In this document: positions 17,595 through 23,150 of the stretch, piece by piece
How positions within the stretch are numbered: position 1 is the stretch's first letter
Layout of the letters: each line of letters opens with the position of its first letter
Assembly: GCA_964609495.1 (NCBI GenBank)
Contig: CAZSTA010000020.1
Coordinates: forward strand, 3,134-31,263
Source of the DNA: CAZSTA01 sp964609495 [NCBI: uncultured bacterium]
GTDB lineage: Bacteria; CAZSTA01
Reading direction: 5' to 3'
Length of the DNA: 28,130 nt
Translations under genes and position numbers: made by a program
Notes under the pieces: generated by a model
The model's database searches: none
What the model was told of the DNA's origin: nothing
Seen by the model: the letters and a program-made list of their open reading frames with translations, nothing else

Positions 17595-17612
17595 AATTAA
17601 CATCTCCTTTCT

Positions 17613-17972
17613 TTAATGTCTATGCTCTTGACAAGCATCTTTATCAGTTGCTTCCTTCAATATCCCCGAACGATAAGCCTCGAGGGCCTCCTCTACAGTT
17701 CCTGAGGCTCCTATAAAGACCTCAATACCAGCTTGCTCAAAAACCTTGACCGCCCTCGGTCCCAGACCGGAACATAGGACTAAATGGGATCCTTCCTGGG
17801 AGATCAACTGAGCTGGAGTGAGCGCGCCACCTTGATGTTGTCCGGTATTATCGATCACACGCACCGCATTACTATCGGTATCGACAAAGGTGAAGGTTTC
17901 CGCTCGACCGAAGTGGGGGGATACCCATCCTTCTAAACCTTTTCGATCCATAGTTGGAATGCATATTAGCAT
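17613..17972 (-). CDS. NifX/ORP-family metal-cluster protein
   Basis: This 119-residue protein belongs to the dinitrogenase iron-molybdenum cofactor biosynthesis family (NifX, NafY, orange protein), which binds Mo/Fe or Mo/Cu sulfur clusters. Conserved segments are GWVSPHFGRAETF near the N-terminus, GGALTPAQLI in the middle, and VLCSGLGPRAVKVFEQAGIEVF then GTVEEALEAY at the C-terminal half. A His-rich tail (CQEHRH) could bind metal. ATG 17972 is seven bases after AAAGGAG; the longer reading frame would begin inside that site. No nitrogenase genes are present, so a cofactor role in nitrogen fixation is unlikely. It lies between the ABC permease and the zinc-ribbon gene. Confidence 0.9.
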   Translation of the reverse strand: MLICIPTMDRKGLEGWVSPHFGRAETFTFVDTDSNAVRVIDNTGQHQGGALTPAQLISQEGSHLVLCSGLGPRAVKVFEQAGIEVFIGASGTVEEALEAYRSGILKEATDKDACQEHRH

Positions 17973-18012
17973 TTTATAACTCCTTTCCAATTCGAGATAT
18001 TAAATCCCGATC

Positions 18013-18744
18013 TCAAATTAGCAATCTTTTAAGCAATCTAGCGGATATGATTATAAATATAACTCCTATGAGAAATAGGGCTAACAAACATAATTTTATA
18101 TCGGCGATATGGGATATATCCAACATCGCCTGACGCATAGAATCCACCCCATAAGTTAAAGGGGAAAGATAGGCTGGAATCTTCAGGACAGTGGGCATTA
18201 GAGCGATGGGAAAGAAGATCCCTGAGAGAAAGAGCATCGGGAATCTAGCTAGAGCGGAGAAGATCATAGAGTTGGCCGATTCTCTTGAAACCGTAGCGAG
18301 AAAAGCTCCGAAAGCGGCAAAAGTAAAAGCGGAGATGATTATAGATATGATAAAGAGCAAAGGATAAGCGATAGAGATGTCGAAGAAGAGTGATAGGGAA
18401 AGGGATATTATCAGCGAGACCGCTACCCCGAAGATCGCCCCTCCTAATATCTTCCCTACAAGTATAGTGATAAAGGAGATAGGAGCTAGGAAAAGACGCT
18501 CGAAAGAACCTATACCCCTCTCAAAGACGATAACTGCTATCTCCATAGAGGTGGTACCGAAGAAGATCGCCATAGCTATCAAACCAGGAATAGCCTCTCT
18601 CATATCTCCTCTCATCCGCAGAGAGAAGGTTAAGAGGAGAGTTATGGGAAAGAGGATCCCCATAATTATGTTAGGAGGTTTTAGATAATAGGCTTTAGCG
18701 TCTTTTATCATAATATAATAGGAATATTTTAGGGTATCGAACAT
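18013..18744 (-). CDS. ABC-2 type transporter permease
   Basis: This 243-residue integral membrane protein has about six hydrophobic segments and the ABC-2 pattern, including ERGIGSFERLFLAPIS, which is the cytoplasmic coupling region between the second and third segments. ALMPTVLKIPAYLSPLTYGVDSMRQ before the last segment is the typical ABC-2 C-terminal signature. It pairs with the ATPase encoded six bases upstream. ABC-2 systems usually export drugs, lipids, polysaccharides or peptides, so export of a small product or of a metal chelate is possible; the substrate cannot be inferred. Its place in the middle of a metal-cluster operon is not part of the described ORP gene set. Confidence 0.9.
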   Translation of the reverse strand: MFDTLKYSYYIMIKDAKAYYLKPPNIIMGILFPITLLLTFSLRMRGDMREAIPGLIAMAIFFGTTSMEIAVIVFERGIGSFERLFLAPISFITILVGKILGGAIFGVAVSLIISLSLSLFFDISIAYPLLFIISIIISAFTFAAFGAFLATVSRESANSMIFSALARFPMLFLSGIFFPIALMPTVLKIPAYLSPLTYGVDSMRQAMLDISHIADIKLCLLALFLIGVIFIIISARLLKRLLI

Positions 18745-18750
18745 AAACTA

Positions 18751-19707
18751 TCATCCCCTGCCTTTCTCCAGCAACATTATCTCTTTACTCAGTCCCGTAA
18801 GCTGGATAAAAGCATCTTCCAAACTGGGCCGTATGGTATTAATGGACATTATATTAAGCGCAGTCTGATTAGCACAATCCATTATTGTCCGAATATCTCC
18901 ACCCAGATTATTGGAGTGGAATTTGATCTTATTTCCGACTCTCCTCATTCCATCCACCCCACAGAGCCTTTTCAAGTCGGATAGCGTGGCGTCAGATATC
19001 CTCTCAAAGCTGATCTCTACGCTCATCCTCTCCCGAATCCTGCTTTTTAGATTATCTGGTGTATCAAGGGCTACTATCCTCCCCTTAACTATTATCGCTA
19101 TTCGATCGCATAACTGATCGGCTTCCTCAATATTGTGAGTGGTGAGGAAAATGGTTGTTCCCTGAAGATTGAGATTCCTTATCAAAGCCCTTAGCCCTCT
19201 CGCGCTGACGACATCTAAACCGCTCGTCGGCTCATCCAGAAATAGGAGGGGCGGATTATGAGCTAAAGCCGCGGCTATCGTCAACTTTTTCTTCATCCCC
19301 TTCGAGAGTTTTCTAAAGTGAACTCTCTTCTTATCCTCCAATTGAAAAAAAGCGAATAACTCCTCCAAGCGTTGCCCGGGATTGGGAACTCCATATAGCT
19401 GGGCGCTGAAGAGAAGATTATCCCAGGCGGTCAATTCCTGATAGAGGTTGGATACTTCTGTAACCGCTCCGATGCGCTTTTTAACCTCTATTGGGTTTTT
19501 CACCACATCATATCCCTCAACAATTGCTGTTCCCCCGGTTGGCAGAGATAGACCAGTGAGCATTCGGATAGTGGTCGTCTTTCCCGCCCCATTAGGGCCC
19601 AGAAATCCGAAGATCTCACCCTTGTTTACCGAGAAATTGATCCGATCCACAGCTAAAAGGCGCTGGTAATATTTGGTTAATTCTCTAACCTCTATTGCTG
19701 ATATAAT
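18751..19707 (-). CDS. ABC transporter ATP-binding protein (probable ATT start)
   Basis: This is the ATPase partner of the adjacent ABC-2 permease. Walker A GPNGAGKTTT, signature LSKGMKKKLTIAAALA, Walker B LLFLDEPTSGLD and the H-loop LTTHNIEEAD are intact, so it should be active. The longest frame with a standard start begins at GTG 19650, but that would remove the conserved first strand. In-frame codons upstream encode ISAIEVRELTKYYQRLLAVD, exactly the usual ABC N-terminus. AGGAGG (19722-19717) lies nine bases before an in-frame ATT at 19707. I therefore place the start at ATT (318 residues); ATA at 19704 is the alternative. A sequencing error in an ATG cannot be excluded. Confidence 0.85.
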   Translation of the reverse strand: MISAIEVRELTKYYQRLLAVDRINFSVNKGEIFGFLGPNGAGKTTTIRMLTGLSLPTGGTAIVEGYDVVKNPIEVKKRIGAVTEVSNLYQELTAWDNLLFSAQLYGVPNPGQRLEELFAFFQLEDKKRVHFRKLSKGMKKKLTIAAALAHNPPLLFLDEPTSGLDVVSARGLRALIRNLNLQGTTIFLTTHNIEEADQLCDRIAIIVKGRIVALDTPDNLKSRIRERMSVEISFERISDATLSDLKRLCGVDGMRRVGNKIKFHSNNLGGDIRTIMDCANQTALNIMSINTIRPSLEDAFIQLTGLSKEIMLLEKGRG

Positions 19708-19776
19708 TTTGGGTTGCCTCCTGGAGTAAAGATCCTAATAGCTCTCTGATTTTCAATATTTCCCCTAGGTATCTCC

Positions 19777-20145
19777 CTAGGTATCTAAAGATAGAGCGTT
19801 TGTTGGACAAGCTCTAACACAGAGTCCACAGCGAACGCACAGCGCTTCGTCTATCTTCCAGCTAACTTGAGGCTCAATCGTGATCGCATTCCGCGGACAG
19901 ACTTCCTCACACTTACGGCACCAGATACAATTCTCCTCTATCCATTTCGGCGGATGAACTTTTACACTGCTCACATACCCTGGATATGTGGAAATTTGAG
20001 CAGAGCCTAGTTTTGAATAACTATTCTGAATTTTACCACTTCCTTGAGTATAATAACTCCCTAGAGGGTTATTTTGAATACTACTTCTCCCTTTACCCCA
20101 TCCTAGGCCTCGACTTCTTCTTCCTCCTCGGCCACCTCTCGGCAT
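19777..20145 (-). CDS. Small Gly/Arg-rich protein with two [4Fe-4S] ferredoxin motifs
   Basis: This 122-residue protein begins MPRGGRGGRRSRGLGWGKGR, a strongly basic tail. A Tyr/Ser/Gln-rich stretch to about residue 63 follows, then a bacterial-type ferredoxin with CIWCRKCEEVC and CVRCGLCVRAC, each followed by P-x-NA. It likely moves electrons to or from the cluster-assembly ATPases. The basic tail could contact nucleic acid, acidic proteins or membrane. AGAGGA precedes ATG 20145. Its stop lies within a tandem 12-bp duplication (CCCTAGGTATCT twice, 19763-19786), which may have altered the last residues. The N-terminal tail matches that of the zinc-ribbon protein in the same operon. Confidence 0.85.
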   Translation of the reverse strand: MPRGGRGGRRSRGLGWGKGRSSIQNNPLGSYYTQGSGKIQNSYSKLGSAQISTYPGYVSSVKVHPPKWIEENCIWCRKCEEVCPRNAITIEPQVSWKIDEALCVRCGLCVRACPTNALSLDT

Positions 20146-20166
20146 AATATCATTCCTCTAAAAGAT

Positions 20167-20257
20167 GGCTCTTCGACATTCTTTGAGAATTAGCTATAAG
20201 CGAAATTATCTTTATTTCAATTGTTACCAACTTCCGCTCAAAAATTGTCAAAGAGCC
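20167..20257. repeat. 91-bp inverted-repeat element between two operon genes
   Basis: The 21-base ends 20167-20187 (GGCTCTTCGACATTCTTTGAG) and 20237-20257, read as reverse complement, agree at all but about three positions, with a 49-base spacer. It lies in the 173-base gap between the Gly/Arg/Tyr gene and the ferredoxin gene. It could be a miniature inverted-repeat element or, as RNA, a long stem that adjusts expression of the downstream half of the operon. Confidence 0.5.
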
Positions 20258-20318
20258 GAAATTGAAGTATCGAACTTTAGCCTCCAGAAGTTAGGAAATG
20301 AAAGACTGTCTATTTTCC

Positions 20319-20492
20319 TTAATACCACATCCCTGGGTAGAAGGACCTTCTAGGATAGAATCCCATAGAATAAGGATAGCTAAGATAAGGATAACATCTG
20401 ATTCTTCCCATACCGCCGCCTCTCATGCCTATGCCTATGCCTATACCTCGACCTCTTCCTCCCCCTCTACCGGAAATTCTTCTGCCGCGCAT
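20319..20492 (-). CDS. Tiny Gly/Arg- and Tyr-rich protein of unknown function
   Basis: This 57-residue reading frame begins MRGRRISGRGGGRGRG and ends with a Tyr/Pro/Met-rich segment (CYPYLSYPYSMGFYPRR then MWY) containing a single cysteine. AAGGAGG lies eight bases before ATG 20492. An in-frame ATG eight codons earlier would fall upstream of this site. It sits directly after the CDF gene and in the same direction. I recognise no domain. Its Gly/Arg N-terminus resembles those of the zinc-ribbon and ferredoxin mini-proteins nearby, which supports it being a real gene of the same system. Confidence 0.65.
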   Translation of the reverse strand: MRGRRISGRGGGRGRGIGIGIGMRGGGMGRIRCYPYLSYPYSMGFYPRRSFYPGMWY

Positions 20493-20521
20493 AATTGTCA
20501 CCTCCTTAAAAATCATCTGAA

Positions 20522-21745
20522 TTATCTAGGAGATTCCTCAAACTGCACATCTTCCCCACTAATTAGCGGTCTAATTCCCAAATCCTCGAGAGTCTCTTCT
20601 AAACTATCTCTCTCCGTTATGATTACCTCTACATTCGAATCGGAGAGGGCATATTCAGGACCTTTTCCCTTGAACTTCTCCTTGAGGACTAATACATCCA
20701 CATCTCTATCGATAAGCATTTCGCTCAAAAGTATCCCTTTGCCTTTCTCCTCTTCTAAAAAAGGATTAGCGATTATTTCTTTATCCAGCATCGCTCTATC
20801 AGCCGCCCTTACCTTCACAATTGCGATATAAGGGGCTTCCCCATAATGCTTGGATAAAGGAGTATTCTCTCCCTCCTCTATATTTTCTAAGGGGAAGGCG
20901 TAGTACAAGATATCCTTCTCAACAGGCTCATAATGGATGATAACATCATCTACGTTCTCTATATTCTCCCTTATATCCCTCTCAATTCTCTGAGTTAGAT
21001 GATATGCTTTCTCAAGGTCTCTCACCTTCAAGATTATATCCGCCTCGATGAAGCGATATCGTCCTGAATTTCTCCCCTTTAGTGATTTTAGCTTCACTAC
21101 CTCTCTCCTCGCGATGATTATGCTTTTAACTTTGTCCAATGTTTCAAAGTCAAGGGAAGCATCCAATAGAACTCGCAAAGCATCTGCTAAGATGAAATAT
21201 CCAGCTCGGACAATAAACGCCAATACTACTAAAGCGGCTATCTTATCGAGATTTATTCCTATAGCTGAACCCGCTAATCCGATCAACACAGCTATAGAGG
21301 AGAACATATCGGTGCGAGTATGATAACCATCAGCCTTTATGCTGGGAGAACGTGTTTTCTCTCCAACGCTTATCTTATAACGAGAGAGAAAATAAGTGCT
21401 GATAATAGTTACTACTACACTGATCAAGGTGACAGGGATTCTTCTCAACTCTCGAGCGGGAGCGAATAGAGCCTCCCTTGCGATCCCATAACCAGCCCAA
21501 AATATGGCGAGGGAGATAAATAGCGATACTATGTTTTCCACTTTATAAAGACCGTAAGGGAAAGTTTCAGACTTTCTCTTGGATATCTTCAAGCCAACTA
21601 GTACCGCTGAAGAAGCGATCACATCGGTTAGAGAATGAATAGAATCGGCTATTAGAGCGATACTGCCTGAGAGGATAGCGAATGAATATTTCAAGGCAGT
21701 TAAGCCAATATTAGCCAGAATAGATAGAACAGCCGTTCTTTCCAT
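20522..21745 (-). CDS. Cation diffusion facilitator fused to a C-terminal NifX-like domain
   Basis: This 407-residue inner-membrane transporter has a six-segment CDF core (about 1-205). Metal-site residues are in HxxxD form in both key helices: H37/D41 (SIHSLTD) and H141/D145 (GYHTRTD). That HDHD set is typical of zinc-type exporters. A cytoplasmic CDF domain follows (about 205-275, ending DDVIIHYEP). About 110 further residues (TPLSKHYGEAPYIAIVKV onward, with VLVLKEKFKGKGPEYAL) look like a NifX/NafY-type metal-cluster domain. The start is ATG 21745 after GGTGAG; GTG 21757 is possible. The fusion ties metal transport directly to the NifX/ORP proteins encoded on both sides. Confidence 0.88.
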   Translation of the reverse strand: MERTAVLSILANIGLTALKYSFAILSGSIALIADSIHSLTDVIASSAVLVGLKISKRKSETFPYGLYKVENIVSLFISLAIFWAGYGIAREALFAPARELRRIPVTLISVVVTIISTYFLSRYKISVGEKTRSPSIKADGYHTRTDMFSSIAVLIGLAGSAIGINLDKIAALVVLAFIVRAGYFILADALRVLLDASLDFETLDKVKSIIIARREVVKLKSLKGRNSGRYRFIEADIILKVRDLEKAYHLTQRIERDIRENIENVDDVIIHYEPVEKDILYYAFPLENIEEGENTPLSKHYGEAPYIAIVKVRAADRAMLDKEIIANPFLEEEKGKGILLSEMLIDRDVDVLVLKEKFKGKGPEYALSDSNVEVIITERDSLEETLEDLGIRPLISGEDVQFEESPR

Positions 21746-21767
21746 TTTTCTCACCACTTGAGGGGAA

Positions 21768-22373
21768 TTACTCGGATTCTCCCTCTTTTTCTAACTCTTT
21801 AATTTTTCTATTAGTCTCTTCCAACTGCTTCCTCAAAGTTTCAATTTGATCTTTCAAACCCTTTAAATCAGATTCAGACGAAGGCGCTTGCTGACTGGAA
21901 GAAGGTGGTTGATATGAGGGTTGAACTCCAAAACCTCCCCCTGCAGACCGACCGCCTCCTTGGCCACCCATACCTCGTCCCATTCCTCGACCAAAGCCTC
22001 CTGCTCCTCCTCCCATTCCGAAATGAGCAGCTGTACTTGGTTGAGATGATGGTTGTAGTTGACCGCTCTTGTATAACTCCACAGCTTCGCGCACTGTTCC
22101 TGCTAATCCAGTGATAAGTTGAACTCCTGCCGCGGAGAGAGTCTGAAATGCATTCGGGCCACATCCTCCGGTTATAACTACCTGAGCACCTTTGTTCGCA
22201 ACTAATTGCGCCGATTGAATACCTGCTCCTCCTCCCGCAGCTATGTTAGGATTAGGTATAGCTTCGAACTGCATAGTGTCTGAATCAACTATGATGAAAT
22301 ATTGACATCTTCCGAAGCGGGGATCTATGGGAGCATCTAAACTTGGACCACTTGATGATACAGCTATTTTCAT
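21768..22373 (-). CDS. NifX/ORP-family protein with Gly-rich linker and C-terminal coiled coil
   Basis: This 201-residue protein has a NifX domain at residues 1-110 (APIDPRFGRCQYFIIVD, then GAGIQSAQLV, then VVITGGCGPNAFQTL, then GTVREAVELYKSG). A low-complexity Gly/Met/Arg/Gln/Ser linker covers about 111-165. A heptad-like coiled coil covers about 168-200 (LKDQIETLRKQLEETNRKIK). The cysteine in GGCGP and the one in FGRCQ are candidate cluster ligands. AGGAGG is seven to eight bases before ATG 22373. The coil resembles that of the protein encoded just upstream, so the two may form a hetero-oligomer. Linker and coil are not part of the basic NifX fold. Confidence 0.9.
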   Translation of the reverse strand: MKIAVSSSGPSLDAPIDPRFGRCQYFIIVDSDTMQFEAIPNPNIAAGGGAGIQSAQLVANKGAQVVITGGCGPNAFQTLSAAGVQLITGLAGTVREAVELYKSGQLQPSSQPSTAAHFGMGGGAGGFGRGMGRGMGGQGGGRSAGGGFGVQPSYQPPSSSQQAPSSESDLKGLKDQIETLRKQLEETNRKIKELEKEGESE

Positions 22374-22403
22374 TATAGTTTCCTCCTGATAAAAGATTGA
22401 TTA

Positions 22404-22448
22404 GAGGACAAGGATTGTAAGGAGATGAGGAAGCTCTTCCTTGTCCTC
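22404..22448 (-). promoter_or_regulatory. Intercistronic hairpin, possible attenuator
   Basis: GAGGACAAGG (22404-22413) and CCTTGTCCTC (22439-22448) form a perfect 10-bp stem. The intervening AGGAAG-CT-CTTCCT can form a competing smaller stem overlapping one arm. It sits in the 86-base gap between the first two operon genes. Only a weak T-rich stretch follows, so it may stabilise the first message or partly terminate. Confidence 0.5.
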
Positions 22449-22459
22449 AGTTCCTCAAG

Positions 22460-22849
22460 TTATTTACCTGTCAACTCCTCGATACGCCTATTGAGATCCT
22501 CTAACTGCTGGCTTAAAAGTTGAGCTTGGCTCCTAAGAAACTCCACCTGCTGTTCCTTCGAGAGGAAAGGAGTCGCCCCAGCCTGAAAAGTTGGAGCAGT
22601 AGTGGGAGTGAAGCCAGCCTGAGAAGTGGGAGGAGTAAAAGCCCCAGCTTGAAAAGCTGGATTAAATGCAGCAGTGGGATCCACCCCAGCAGTCATCGCG
22701 GTTGGCCACTGACCAGTCATAAGATAAGTGGCGCAAGGACCCAATCCCGTTGGACTCCTTCCCACCCAACCAGGACTGACCCCAAACCTCATCCAGCCTG
22801 GAAGCCCAGTAGCATAATACATATATCTGTTTCCTCTTCCTCCGGGCAT
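22460..22849 (-). CDS. Small Gly/Pro-rich coiled-coil protein (DUF5320-like), first gene of sigma54 operon
   Basis: This 129-residue protein begins MPGGRGNRYMYYATGLPGW and is rich in Gly, Pro, Thr and aromatic residues to about residue 95. It contains imperfect copies of FQAGA-x-TP and ends with a coiled coil (EFLRSQAQLLSQQLEDLN, then RRIEELTGK). Start ATG 22849 is six bases after GAGGTG; an in-frame GTG three codons earlier is part of that site. The layout resembles DUF5320-type proteins, which commonly neighbour NifX and Mrp genes and have no assigned function. As the promoter-proximal gene it should be the most abundant product of the operon. Its coil is similar to the one ending the next protein. 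Confidence 0.8.
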   Translation of the reverse strand: MPGGRGNRYMYYATGLPGWMRFGVSPGWVGRSPTGLGPCATYLMTGQWPTAMTAGVDPTAAFNPAFQAGAFTPPTSQAGFTPTTAPTFQAGATPFLSKEQQVEFLRSQAQLLSQQLEDLNRRIEELTGK

Positions 22850-22901
22850 TCTTATCACCTCTTAGTTTGAAATTTAGATAATCTTTCCGAATATATTATA
22901 C

Positions 22902-22916
22902 GCAATAAATGTGCCA
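22902..22916 (-). promoter_or_regulatory. Sigma54 (-24/-12) promoter of the ORP-like operon
   Basis: The minus strand reads TGGCAC (22916-22911), five bases, then TTGC (22905-22902), a perfect match to the sigma54 consensus TGGCAC-N5-TTGC. Transcription should start about 12 bases after the GC, near 22891, leaving a leader of about 40 bases. The gene immediately upstream encodes a sigma54 activator. An imperfect dyad (TGCCAAGG/CCCTGGCA, 22912-22933) overlaps the -24 box and could bind a repressor. Confidence 0.9.
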
Positions 22917-23119
22917 AGGAGGGAACCCTGGCAAGATAACATATGTTTTGGGGTGATAGTGGGCTCTATTTGGATTTTCTATTACAAACCTTGGGATAAT
23001 GCTCATAAGTATCACGTTGCTTTTATGAAACATAGAAGTTAGATAAAGATATGTCCGACTTAGAATGAACCATTTAGGAGAGGATTTCATAGCTGCGCTT
23101 CGATATAGAAGTAATATAA

Positions 23120-23131
23120 TGCAATATTGCA
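23120..23131. promoter_or_regulatory. Candidate activator-binding palindrome upstream of sigma54 promoter
   Basis: TGCAATATTGCA is a perfect 12-bp palindrome about 205 bases before the -24 element and just after the activator's stop codon. A second perfect palindrome, AACATATGTT, lies at 22938-22947. Either could be the enhancer-like site for the activator; the distance favours the first. The rest of 22917-23150 shows no gene I can support. Confidence 0.35.
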
Positions 23132-23150
23132 ACAATAGAGATTTGATCGC

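Noticed and set aside
17247-17600. 117-codon plus-strand frame with many Ser and Cys residues
   Set aside because: It is the complement of the Gly-rich zinc-ribbon gene, whose strong ribosome site and CPxCG motifs support the minus strand.
20165-20353. 62-codon plus-strand frame
   Set aside because: It spans the 91-bp inverted-repeat element and runs into the Gly/Arg/Tyr gene on the other strand; no ribosome site.
14299-22849. Nitrogen-fixation gene cluster
   Set aside because: NifX-like domains are present but there are no nifHDK, nifEN or nifB genes. The MinD-ferredoxin pair and Mrp point to an ORP-type system instead.
22896-22901. Sigma70 -10 box (TATAAT on the minus strand) just after the sigma54 -12 element
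   Set aside because: No acceptable -35 hexamer lies 16-18 bases upstream, so the sigma54 reading is preferred.
22896-23135. 79-codon minus-strand frame upstream of the sigma54 operon
   Set aside because: It overlaps the sigma54 promoter, has no ribosome site and shows no recognisable domain or coding bias.
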